DNA of 64,000 bases from Larix kaempferi. Taxonomy: Eukaryota; Streptophyta; Pinopsida; Pinales; Pinaceae. Positions 1-11,619 of this stretch are shown here, piece after piece. The notes below the pieces were generated by a model. It searched no databases. It was not told where the DNA came from and saw only the letters and a program-made list of their open reading frames with translations. The stretch's first letter is position 1; each line of letters opens with the position of its first letter. Both the position numbers and the translations under genes were made by a program. Where the stretch lies: the NCBI GenBank assembly GCA_027924585.1, contig BSBM01000361.1, forward strand, positions 65,811,501 to 65,875,500, read 5' to 3'.

Positions 1-2
1 CC

Positions 3-508
3 CAAAAAAGACAAAAGCGCTATGCAGATAATAATAGCGTGCATAGGGAATTTAGTGTTGGGGATCATGTTTACCTTAGAGTGAAACCAAGGAATATTTC
101 TTGGAAGATTGGAAGTTGTGTCAAGTTGTCACAAGATATTGTGGGCCATTTGAAGTGCTTGAAAGAATAGGGCCAGTTGCATATAGAATTGCATTGCCTA
201 CTAACACTAGAGCTCATAATTTTTTTCATGTTTATTTGCTTAAGAAATATGTACATGATCCTAACCATGTGATTGATTGGGATGTGATCCAAGTGGAACC
301 CAAGGGAGAGTTCCAAATCAAACCACTATGCATCCTAGACAGGAAGGTAACGTTGCTTCAGAACCGAGCCATTAGACAGGTAAAGGTAACGTTGCTTCAG
401 AACCAAGCCATCAGACAAGTAAAGGTGCAATGGAAGCACTCAAGTCTTGATGAGTCTACATGGCAATTGGAGGATGCCATGAAAGAGTCATACCCATTTT
501 TGTTGTGA
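3..508 (+). pseudogene. Ty3/gypsy chromovirus integrase C-terminus plus chromodomain (fragment)
   Basis: This is the tail of a gypsy pol polyprotein whose upstream part lies outside the window. From base 3 one frame reads an integrase C-terminal stretch (FSVGDHVYLRVKP, then KLS). Near base 133 the homology moves to another frame, reading RYCGPFEVLERIGPVAYR, HNFFHVYLLKKYV and the chromodomain end VQWKHSSLDESTWQLEDAM. Chromodomains at this position are known to guide chromovirus integration to chromatin. Thirteen codons (KVTLLQNRAIRQV) are repeated back to back at about 345-423, which should disturb the chromodomain fold. The frameshift makes the protein non-functional. The ORF ends 46 bases before the LTR, as expected for this family. 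Confidence 0.85.
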
Positions 509-540
509 TTTTTAGAAAACATCGAGTACGGTGTTATTCC

Positions 541-554
541 AAGGTGGAGGGGAT
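541..554 (+). other. Polypurine tract of the gypsy element
   Basis: The purine-rich AAGGTGGAGGGGAT lies directly before the LTR start TGTAATACCCC. This is the usual plus-strand priming site of LTR retrotransposons. Confidence 0.75.
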
Positions 555-1975
555 TGTAATACCCCTAGTTTTGACTTGGAATGTATTTAAATCAAAATTG
601 TGTAAATGATGTAAATATGCTAGTATGGATTCCTAGTGCAGAGCTCAAGGCCAAGGTCCGACTAGTGAATAGCTAGGAATGTATGATGTATATATTTTTA
701 GTTGGACCATATGGTTGGCTTATCATGCCGATTCAAAATATATGTAAATATATGTTGGAAAATAATAAAATGGTCCAAGATGGCCATGTAAAGAGCACTA
801 GAGGGATATGATTCCACTAGAGGGGAAGAGGAAAGGGGGTCTATGGGAGACTAAATCCTTTGCTACTAAGTGCTAAGCTTAGAACTCATCCAAAATATGC
901 CATGTTCCTTAATGATCCAATTACCTTCTCTTGACTATTAAACCCAATCATTTAATGCATGTGTGAGGTTGGTGGGAAAACTCACTTCATGTAGTTATTG
1001 AGGCATGGGGGTTTTGATAGTTATATTAGTTGTTGGGAGTCCTTTCTTCTATGGTCAGAAGCTATGTCAATTGTCTTTTCAACATCATCTCATATCCCTT
1101 GGATTCGACACTCATTCCATCATTCTCTCATGCAGTTTTTCTACACTACGTAGAGTTTTCCTATGGTTGTTCATGACCATTAATAGACTATGTTTAACCC
1201 AGAAATTCGAATTTGGAGATAGAGCTACATTTTTGGAATGAAAATAGATGGTTGTAGGTGAGCATAGAGTTTGGGAAAGCTAGGAACATTTACTAATTGA
1301 GTTATTCTATGTTTGGATGTTTGAGAAGACATGAATTAAGGTTGCAGGAGGTTCTCCAATAGTATACAACAGGTTGGACGATTACTACACACACGGGTAA
1401 GCACTGTAAGGTTTATATTTCCCGAGGGAACTATGGAACAGTGAAGGGAAATTCCTTCCTTGTGTTGTGTGGGACAGTTGGAAGGAGTTCCATGCCTGTG
1501 ATGGCTTAATGAGATCCCTGTAGAGCTCTGGATGAAATTTTGGCTAAGCATATAGAGCAGAATAGGTTGTGGGATGAAAGAGAGAAGCCTATAGGTGTTC
1601 CTCCCCCCTGGTGGCATCATAGCCCGGCTCGGGGGTGGCCTCTCAGTAGAAAGAGTATATTCTAGACAGAGTGCCTACTGTTGGGTGGAAAATCAATCTT
1701 AAATATCCAGTTGCTTGGATCTTCTTTGTTTAAAGATAAGTATTCTTCTGTATTTGAATCAACAATGTTTATTTGATTCATGTAATGAATATGCTTGTAA
1801 ATGCATGTGTTGTGTGTGTGGGTGTATTTTATTTTCACAGTGTATTTTTGTTATGGATTTGCTCACGTAAATTAAATGTTGAGAATTAATAATATGGATA
1901 TGGGGTGAAATTTAGAATCCTACATTTAGTCAATATCCCCTCTCGCTAATCAGATTTAGTGAAGGGGGCGTTACA
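555..1975 (+). repeat. 3' LTR of a plus-strand Ty3/gypsy element
   Basis: It starts TGTAATACCCC right after the polypurine tract and ends GGGGGCGTTACA, giving short TGTAA/TTACA terminal inverted repeats. The length is 1421 bp. The reverse complement of 2516-4162 is recognisably related along most of its length (TGTAATA start, a GTAAATGATGTAAATATG block, CCCAATCATTTAAT, a CTCGGGGGTGG block), which supports the boundaries. A second GTTACA end at 2052 comes from a tandem duplication across the terminus, so the true end could be 2052. The 5' LTR is outside the window. Confidence 0.75.
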
Positions 1976-2076
1976 TGATTCATCTTCTGTATAAGCTTAC
2001 AGGTCATGTAAATATTCATAAGCTAATCATATTTAGTGAAGGGGATGTTACATGATTCATCTTCTGTGGAAGCTAA
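1945..2076. repeat. Tandem duplication spanning the LTR end (about 77-bp period)
   Basis: GCTAATCA.ATTTAGTGAAGGGG followed by GTTACATGATTCATCTTCTGT occurs at 1945-1995 and again at 2022-2072 with few differences. The repeat covers the LTR terminus and some flank, so it arose after insertion or during an aberrant integration. Confidence 0.75.
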
Positions 2077-2510
2077 CTAATAATGGACAACAAATGGGGA
2101 GTCAAATCATTGGATACAAATCCTATCCACATAGTCCTAACCTATATACAGAATTATTTTTGGCCCTAAGTGAGTAATTTAGTGTGTTTAGATTAGGGTT
2201 GATTGTTAGGCTCCACTTGGGGGAACAAACCAAGTGATGTTTAAATTAACGAGTGAAACATGTGTGCACAAGTGGTGTGTGCAACAACTGAATGTAAATG
2301 ACAAGGTAATGAAACTGCATGAAAATAATTTGAACATTTTTCTTACAGATTCTTAACAACGTGAAAATATGTGTTTTTTAGTGTAATAATGCTATGTGAA
2401 TAATGCTAAATATTACTCAATGCAAAAAACCATTAGTAAAAAAGGAATCCCTTCCTCTTCATTTCTATGACCCAAGACTTCCCTTGATTGAATAAAAACG
2501 GATGACTAGC
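2077..2510. other. No gene seen
   Basis: AT-rich sequence between two LTRs. No coding frame or structured repeat was recognised. Confidence 0.6.
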
Positions 2511-2515
2511 CTGGG

Positions 2516-4162
2516 TGTCACGTCCCCTCCCATCGATCTAACTCAAGTGAGAGAACATGACACTAAAACTAGGCTATTTATACTTCTCAACCCATCATAA
2601 AATGTACAAATTCATACAAACAGAATGCATGTGTGCAGATGCATGATTAAATTTGACACAACGGAATAAATATTCTACTACATATAAATCTAGCATGCAC
2701 TCATCAACATAATCATAACAATCAATAATTAAATACATTGGAGAATTAACACAAAAGAGACATTATTTATCTTGAAATGAAGTAGTCCCGAGCAACTGGC
2801 TATGCAAATGCAACATTCCACCCATCCATAGGCCAATTGTGCTCATCAATATCTCAGCACAGCTACCACCCCCGAGATGGGAATGATTTCCACAAGGAAA
2901 AAGGGAACAACCACTAACACATATCCAAGTAATACATCACAATTCAGCCAAGCCAATCCACAGTTTGATTTATCAGGATGCTAAGGCATTAGAAAGGAAG
3001 AATTGTTAAGCTAGTGAGCTCAACCATAGAGCTATTTACAAGATCTAGCTAGCTTGGCACCCACAATACCTACACACCCAACAAAGGAAGTATTCTCTTC
3101 ACTGCTACACAATCCCTCAAGCCATACCTTCCCTTCTAGTGCTCTTCAGGGTGTTCGTAGAAAGTAGCCAAATCCCTTTGATCTTTCTATGAGGTTACTC
3201 TCTTCACTAGGTTTATCAAGCCAATTCTAATCCGCTTCTACTCCTAGTTTCTTACTCACAAGTTCAAACCAAAACAAGGATGCACATAAAAACAAAACAC
3301 AAGTGTTGGGCATGAATAAAAACTTTTTAACTGTGGAATGCCCAAAATGTGGTTTCCATGAGTGTTCCAAAATCACGGGCACCCAAAAACAAACTGTTAG
3401 AGGAGGAATCGACCCTTGGACAAAAAAATGGATTTCACAACATGTATATGGGAATTCAAAGGGAAAGAAATACCTCTATAGTAAACCCCAAAATTGTGAC
3501 TCCCTTCCTCCCAATCACTCTGCAACACAAAAATGACTTCCCAACTATGGAAAATGACGGAAACATGAGGGGAAACATGAGGGAAAAATGCCCACCTAGC
3601 CCAGAACTCGTGGGAGAGAAAGACTAATGGATGAATAATGGTTGGGGAAGCAATTTCATGGGTGTTTTCTTGCGCAAGGATCCAAACACGATTTTCAAAA
3701 TTGATGGCTTTCCCATACACGAAATTGGGCAGCCATACCTCTCCATTCCCAAAGCATTAACTACCTCAACCAACTCTTGGAAGAATTAAATGATTGGGTG
3801 CATAAGTCAAAATGGGTAGTTGAGGGTTTATGGGTTCTCTCATTGAAACTTGGATTGACACTATTGGTTCAAGGGTTTCAATATTTTCCCTCCCTATTCC
3901 TTGTAAAAATCATGCCCCCATACTCTTGCTGCATTGCATAACTAGTTGTGGGTATTTTATTAAAATGCATATTTGCATGATGTTGTAATTTATATTATGC
4001 CTGGCTAGCACAAGAACCATATGCATCGATTTTTAATTTTCGATACATAAAACACTAAATCTATGGCGGGGCCTTGGCCTTGATCTCCTCACCACAATTT
4101 TATAACCATATTTACATCATTTACAATTTTTAATGCAATAGGGTCAAAATTGGGATATTACA
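2516..4162 (-). mobile_element. Solo LTR of a Ty3/gypsy element, with target site duplication
   Basis: On the minus strand it starts TGTAATATCCCAA (complement of 4162 downward) and ends GGGGACGTGACA at 2516. The pentamer CTGGG lies immediately outside both ends (2511-2515 and 4163-4167), a perfect 5-bp target duplication. No pol or gag lies between the ends, so this is a single LTR of 1647 bp, as left by recombination between the two LTRs of a full element. It is related to the LTR at 555-1975 but longer and clearly diverged. The small ORFs inside are not genes. Confidence 0.85.
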
Positions 4163-4167
4163 CTGGG

Positions 4168-4935
4168 TAGTGGTCATGAACGTTAACGAGATGCAATGAA
4201 TACAATGAATTAAGTCTAATGTGTCATTACGTCGATCAATAATTATTTATTCTATTCTATTAATATGATACCACCTAATATTACCTCCACAATTCCCTAT
4301 CATTCTAATGCATTCTCTTGATGACATTATCTAGAAGGCACTTGATTTTGTCACTATAGTATTGATTTAGATAATGACCACAGATACCTACTGCCCTCTC
4401 CTTGTCCTAAGGGTTATCTTAATTGGTTGGCGCCATTATTACCAAGCATTAATTATAATATGATGTACTATGTAGGTCCCTAGTTAGATAACCACTAGGT
4501 TAGGAACAATGATTATGTTCCACCCACTTTCCACTAAGTACCATCCTTGAATGAAAGGAAGTGCCCAAGAGTTTCCTAAGGAGTTTATCAATGTTAGGCT
4601 CATTATGAGATATAAAGGAAATATTTAATAGGCATACATATTTATATCGATGGGGTATTCATAGAATTATATTCCAAATATAATCAAAGTCATGGAGGCT
4701 TGTAGGACCCCTACAATATTATGTGCTTATTTTGGGTAGTGATGACCTGTTTTTTTATGTGGGTTCCATCTACTATTTAATGAGTATTGGTAAGAGGCTA
4801 CACATTATGGGTTTAATCAACAAAAAGGAATTTGATCTTTGTGTCATTTCCAAACATGTCAAACAACAATAATATGTCACCATTCTCCAAAATAACATAA
4901 AAATAGAAAAAATAGTAACCCAACATTCGCTTTAT
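4168..4935. other. No gene seen
   Basis: AT-rich sequence downstream of the solo LTR. No coding frame or repeat was recognised. Confidence 0.6.
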
Positions 4936-5335
4936 GGAAAAGTATGTTTGGTATATAGGTAAATTTTATTATGGCATTATAATATTACATAAACTATGTA
5001 TAAATAAATCCTTGTTAATAAGATCAATGATTCACACAAGTAGGACTTGGGAATGACTTAATAAATCCAAAATGGAGTGACAAGATATATTTGTTGCAAT
5101 TGTCCTTTTGGAAATCAAACCTTTTAATTTCATGGCAATATTCATTACAAGTGTGAAAAATTATTGTTGGTATATAGGTCATCCATTGTATCATTATAAT
5201 ATGAATAAATCCATGTTTAAAGAGAGGTTTGATGAAGAAGCTTGCTTACTGAATCAACTAGGACTTGGCCATGGATAAACATATCCAAAATGGAGAGGCT
5301 GGATATCTCTCTTGCAAATGTCCCTTCGAAAAAAT
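4936..5335. repeat. Two diverged copies of an approximately 220-bp unit
   Basis: About 4940-5120 and 5160-5335 share the order TTGGTATATAGGT, ATTATAATAT, AATAAATCC, TAGGACTTGG, ATCCAAAATGGAG, GATAT and TTGCAA.TGTCC. They look like an old tandem duplication. The ORF overlapping the second copy (5242-5640) resembles no known protein. Confidence 0.55.
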
Positions 5336-5989
5336 TACTACTCCAAGAACCCAAAGCTATCTCATTGTTATACTTTCACTCATATAACAATCCACTTTCT
5401 TATCCATTTTCCCTATTTTCCCATTGTCAATCCAATAAAATTTGTATTCTATCATTTCAAAGATGGAAGATTTTGTTTACGGGCTCTATAATTATCAACA
5501 AAAAAAGTCCACGATATATTCATGCCAATTGTCAGTCCCCAATGGGTCATGGGTTATTTTTAAAGGGAACATATTCAAATATCAATCCCCAATGGGTTGT
5601 GGGGTTTCTCTTGGCAACATTTTGGAAACTAGTGAGTTGAACGGAAACATGAATGGAATGATTTGGGTGAAATGTAGCAAGGTCCAAACAATGTGAGAAA
5701 CGGTAGGGATGCACTTATTTATTAGCATGATGAATTGATTCCCCTTCCTTAGTGGTTTTATGCTCCCAAGGTTGGATGAGAAAGAGATATAATTATGGAT
5801 AAGATTGATTTATTACCACACTAACTATTACTTGCATTGTCCCAGTAAACTAGTCCAAAGGGGTGAGCAGAAATCAGTGCTTGCAATCATTTGGTTAATT
5901 CTCACCTACAATTATAGGGTTAATTTCTAACAAAAAATGAAATTTGTAGGTCAGACGGTAGTGTAGGCCATACCAAATACATTGGGCCC

Positions 5990-6345
5990 CTTTCTTGTCT
6001 CTACTAGTCTATTAGGTGTGGTTGTCAATGTGATCTACTCTATGCATGCCAGTGTCCTTTTCTCCTCACGCGTTGTGCTCTTGAAAATTCCTCACCCTCT
6101 CTACTTTTGGATGTTATTGACAGCCTCCTCTACTCCTCAAGCTCTCTTATCCTCACCCTATTTTCTCTTGGCTACCTCCTATGCTCCTCACCCTGTCTAC
6201 TATCGACGGTTATTGATTTCCTCCTATGATCCTCACCCTCTCTTCTCTCGATGGCCTCCTCTGCTCCTCACTCTCTCTTCTCTCGGTGGCCTCCTCTACT
6301 CCTCACCCTTTTTGCTCTCGGTGGCCTCCTCTGCTCTCGACCAAG
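5990..6345. repeat. C+T-rich imperfect tandem repeat
   Basis: From about 6080 the plus strand repeats variants of CTCCTCACCCTCTCT and CTCTCGGTGGCCTCCTCTGC with a period near 38-40 bases. The open frame across it is a by-product of low complexity. Confidence 0.7.
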
Positions 6346-6715
6346 GCTTATGGAAATGGTAAGTCGAAATGGTATTATGGAAATGGTAAAACAATATGGT
6401 AAATGAAATTTGAGTTGTGTTTTGTTTTTTTAATTATTTTAAATTAATTAAAGTATTGTAGCGACGAGAGAGTCCATCACAGGTGATTGATTTGTGAAAC
6501 AGGAGACCTGCGTAGATTTTTTGAGCCAATGTTTTGGACTTCATATATTTGAATCCATCCTCAGGGCGATCACTCAATCCAGGAGATTGGGATGATGATT
6601 AAAAATATTGTTAATAACATTATAAATAATTAAAGTATTATTTATAATGTTATTAAATTATTTATATTGTTATTAAAATTATTAATATTTTTTTATTAAA
6701 ATTAAATTATTTTTA
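6346..6715. other. AT-rich non-coding stretch
   Basis: It includes a nearly pure A/T segment at about 6595-6715 made of TTATTAAA and TTATAATGTT variants. No gene was seen. Confidence 0.6.
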
Positions 6716-6832
6716 GTGATGATGAAGATGATGATCATGATGACAATGGTGACGATAAGGATGAAAATGACAATGATTATGTTGATGATCATGATCATGA
6801 CAATGAAAATTATGATGTGATGATGATGATGT
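6716..6832. repeat. GAT/GAC-rich trinucleotide repeat
   Basis: Imperfect GATGAT, GATGACAAT and GATCATGAT repeats run through this interval. It is a degenerate microsatellite. Confidence 0.8.
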
Positions 6833-6959
6833 TTTTGTTCTTACTATGATCACGATGTTGGTCTCACTATTATCATCAAGAGCATCAATACATCATGACA
6901 TGGTTGCTAGGGTCTCACAAGTTACGAATATTAATATATACGTCCATAGCATGTATAAA

Positions 6960-7873
6960 TATTAAACATTAATAACAATTAGAACCTCAACTCTAATCCT
7001 TATCATATTTATCCCTATATTGCGTAAAAGAATGGGCCTCACGAAAACAAACCTTATCATCATAAAATTATACTTTGATGATCTAGGATTGTTTTCAAAC
7101 TCAAGAATAAGCCAGGGGTGCCCTTCTGACCATGAAAGGAAAATATATTGGGATCCTAAAAGAATATTGGGCCAATGTAGAATTATATGCAAATTGTGGT
7201 TTCATCTCACAGAAATTGATGTAATCAACTTGACAAAGTACCTCGTAGGTCATTTCAAGACATATGTATTCATTAATATTCTAGTTCTTCATCGGAATTT
7301 GAATCAGAATCATCAAGATCTAAATAGATGAAAGGATTGGTCATAACAACATCTTATTCTTCATCCTCTTCGTCTAACACATCTAACTGTTCATGGTCTA
7401 CCTCATATTCAAATTCTTCATCTCTGACATCTAGTACCTGCTCCTGATCTGCATCACCTTCAATGTTGTTTTCAAGTACTTCTTGGTTTGAAACAACTAC
7501 TTGATCCTTTCCATAAGCTTCCTAATATTCTTCAACAACTTCTTCTGGTCCAATATATTTTACAAGACTTCCCCTTGGCTCATACCTACCTACATATGCC
7601 CAACCTTCTTTATTTGGCACTTGTGAGTAGAACACTTGCTCACACTTTGAAAGAGAACTACTTCGAAGGATTCAAATTCTAACTTTAGTATGTCTTTTAG
7701 GTAGCCATAGTATCTATTTTCATATACTTCTGAGTGCCTATCAATTCTAGAGGAAACATTAGTAACCTAAAATACTGTAGTTATTCCAAAATCAAATGTT
7801 TTCTTCTTATCATCCAACTGCTTGATGTGAAATTGTCTGACAATGCACAAAATATCCTTGTAGTGTTTCACCT

Positions 7874-7914
<41 letters not shown>

Positions 7915-10900
7915 AATGTTCAGAATGCAATGTTTACAACTATTAAACATATTTAGAGTAATATTTTCTTATGAGAAAAAAATAATACTAGCACATCTAA
8001 TATACATAGCAAAAATATGGCTAATGATCACCTATCTATTATTTGTACCATTCACTAAATCAATTTCTCTTTGCATAAGATTGACATATAATCTAGATTA
8101 ATGAGATATTTTAATCAACTCCGCCACTCCATCCCATGATAATTTTCCATATACTTTGTTACATCATTCTATCCATGTATTCATCTAGTCAAGATTGTTT
8201 GTAATATATAAATGTAGTGCATCCCCACTCTCAAGTAGTTGTGTGACAAATTTTTTTTGAATAATTAGGTACTCATTGTAAAGCTTAATAAATGATGGAT
8301 GAATAAAATTTATAATATTAAAGAAGTAGGAAATTGAAAGAATATAATATACACTATTATATAAGTTGATATGATCTACTATTGCATTACCTTTGACTAT
8401 CCTAATTCTACCATTTCCCAACAAAAAATCCCATTCATATTTTTTCTTGGAATCAACGCCCCAAATGTGAGGCACAAAAATATGTGGTGATGCTACTTCA
8501 AGAAGATACTAATATACACCATGGGTTGATATACCATATATCCCTCAACCATAGAACCCTCAGGACATGATCTTTGTCTAACAAAAGCTTTAAATGCCTT
8601 CAAGTGCCTTTCCACCATCCACATTGAACTTGTGTGTATAGGTCCACATATTCCAATCTGCTCAACTAGGTGTATGAGGTAGTGTTCTTGTTCATTTAAA
8701 AGGATGATACTTTTGCAATTCACACATTAGCCCAGGAATTTCTCTTTTCCAATACCTTATTTCTTCTTTATGGATTTATTTGGACGAAAACCACCTAAAC
8801 AAGTTGACGCAACTTAAATATCCACAAATATTGAATATGATAATACATATATGCATACCAGGAATGTAAATCATATTATGGATAGTTATGTAGGTAACCT
8901 TTATGTTATAATTGTCATAGCTTACCTCATTTACTTGTCGAGATCATACATAACTTGTTTTATGTTGTTGTTGAAACTATCTAGGAGAGAAAGAGGTAGA
9001 ACAAACTGAAACATAGAAGGACACAATCATTATTTTATTCATAAATTCAATACAACAACCAAATTCTAGAAAAAAAACTAGAAGATTAATACACTAGTTT
9101 ACCTTATAATGTATGCAAATCGTGAGTTTTTACCCCACCAAATTCTCCTTTCTTCGTTAAGATATTATATATGTTCAAAGAAAAACCAATGGGAAATTCA
9201 ATTTTTTTTATGACATCTTTTACAACATTGCTTTCCTGCTCTGTAAATAACCATGGAATATTGTCTAGTTGCCCATAATTGGAATAATGAATCAAATTTC
9301 CCATTACATGATTGGATTCCATAATGTTGCTAAAACATTTTCTATTTTTATCTTTGTTACTCCTTACATTTAAGATTCTCCATAATGTTTCTATAATGTT
9401 CTTCCTAATATGCATTTTATCAAACAAATGGGCAACTTGTAGGTGCTCATAGTAGATAAACCTATTGAATTGGATGGAGTGTTGTTTCATTCCTCACACA
9501 AGAGGCTCATTAATGTGTCAATGACCTTTATGGAATGAGAATGAACACAATTAAATATTATATACCTCTGGAAAAATTGAATATTATAAATATTACAAGA
9601 TGTATAACGTTATTACACGTGATTTGGAATCAAAGAGCCTATCTCGGCAATGATTCGTATTATACTCCAATTTCCAAAATTGAGGTGTCATTCTTCAAGG
9701 TTTTTTCCTGGTCTCTTCCTTCCCTTTAACAAGATATTTCTTGGTAGTTCGATAACAATGGTTGTTAGGGAGGAAGTGCCTATACTCATCAAACACATCC
9801 TTTCCTAATATTTTGGAGTGTATCAATCTGGGACGACACACTTGACATGCAAATTTACCCTTTGTTTGAAGACCTATGAGATGTGGAATTATGTCAATAC
9901 GAGTATTATAGAAAGAAATTATTCAAAAAATGCTTCAATCTTGGCAAAATTAAAAATTGCTAGACTGCATTATTACTTTGATACTAATTATCACAAAAAA
10001 TGTGTCATCCCCGGGGCATCATGAATTGTCCATGTAAGTATTCCATGGAATTGAAATTGTCTTTGACCTATTGGTTTGGAGATGTCGTACATAGTGATTC
10101 TGTCCCATAGATTTAGAAGTTCATCAATAAGAGGATCAATACATACGCCCATATCTTTAACTTGGTACTTGCCTAATTATTTAAAAATACACACGTTTAT
10201 TACATTGAACATATAATAAATTATTATTTCTAACAAACAACTAATTAAGTATAATGGAAATGATATGTATTTCAAAACAATTTAACTAATTTGAACAATT
10301 ACCTGGAACAATCATTTCCAACATTGTGTGCTCCCTCTTTATTTACATCCAAGGAGGAAGATTATTGTTTATAACAAAAATAGGCCACATTGAGTAAATA
10401 TATCTCATCTCCCCAAATGGATTGACACCATCAGCTACCAATGAAATCTTAACATTACGAGGTCCTTGTTTAAAAATTGGTCATCTTTCTTCGATGCCCC
10501 TATATACGGTAACATCTGCATCCATTCACAAAACAACATCTTCACTTCTATTTCATGCATGGTAGTCCATAAATTGTGCCATATTTTTTCACCTAAACCA
10601 TTTTTGGAAATGTGGAATTATGGGAATATTACGAAGAACCTTGTAGGGTACCTTATTTGTTACTTGATCAGTTCGATATCTACTAATTCCACATTTAGGG
10701 CAGTCCAACTTTGTTGCATGTTGTCCATAATATATAATTTGGTCATTAGGACATGCATAAATGGATTCATACTCCATTCCTAAATCTTTCATAATGAGAA
10801 ACAATTCGCAATATGTGTGAGGTAAATGATTTGGTGACGGTAGGAGAATATCACCTAACAATATAAGACATTAGAACAAAAATTTAAACTAATGAATATT

Positions 10901-11160
10901 GCTCATCAATTTTGCATCATCCTTTTAAAAATAGAATCAACACTTATAAAAATAGAAAGAACAAAAAATGTTATTCAATATGTATGGAGAATTATATTGC
11001 ATGCCTTAGGATCTATGTGAGGCAAGTGTTAGATAACCCATTCAACACTTTCAAGTTCACCAACAATAAAATTGCAGAGTGAATATTTTTCTTTGAGTCT
11101 CCATATAAGGTTTTTTCTACCTTCTCAATGAGAGGTACATCTTCAACATATCCACCAAAT
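6960..11160 (-). pseudogene. CACTA (En/Spm) transposon TNP2-type transposase, decayed
   Basis: The minus strand carries TNP2-like transposase pieces in the expected order, in several frames and with stops. They are: LLLVNLKVLNGLSNTC at about 11030-11080; YACPNDQIIYYG, LDCPKCGISRYR and KVLRNIPIIPHFQKWF at 10589-10800; VADGVNPFGEMRYIYSMWPI and NNNLPPWM at about 10320-10460; IDPLIDELLNLWDR and WTIHDAPG at 10020-10150; KFACQVCRP and YRHFLP at 9750-9870; DKMHIRKNIIETLWRIL and GGVKTHDLHTL at 9104-9430; YLIHLVEQIGICGPIHT, WMVERHLKAFKAF and CPEGSMVEGYM at 8530-8690; and EQVFYSQVPNKEGWAYVGRY at about 7590-7650. The family cuts and pastes CACTA elements. Intervening non-matching DNA may be introns or decay. 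CACTA termini were not found, so the element's ends are unknown. Confidence 0.85.
7880..7911. repeat. (TA)n microsatellite
   Basis: About fifteen uninterrupted TA units, lying inside the decayed transposase. Confidence 0.95.
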
Positions 11161-11619
11161 TTATTATCCATTGATGAAGCTGGAAGGTGTCGTTGATTAA
11201 TCTATTTATCCCATCATTATGAATATGTAAATATCATCATTTTTCTTGTCCATGGGATTAAATTCATCATCATCATAGGATTGATTCGTTGTTTCTAACA
11301 TACCGATGATGTGTCAGGCCATGTGTCAATGTGATGTTCAACAATGGAAGGATTGAGACTTGGTATCTCTACATATGAGTAGGTGGAAAATATTTTTGAA
11401 TTATTGGAACAATAGTTTGTAAGTGGTTACTTATTGTGGAGAACAAGAGGCTGCAATTGAGATGTGTTCTACTACACCAAGAGTGATGGAAATATCTACT
11501 TTGATAGTGGATGAAATCTCATCAATATTTCCTTCTTCGAAAGTGTTATGGATTGGGATAGGATTTTGAACCAATCAACATGGTCATGAGGGATAAAATC
11601 CTTGGACTCAATGGCATAT

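Noticed and set aside
5242-5640. Plus-strand 132-codon frame
   Set aside because: No recognisable domain, lies on an old non-coding tandem repeat.
5982-6362. Plus-strand 126-codon frame
   Set aside because: Low-complexity C+T repeat; no protein character.
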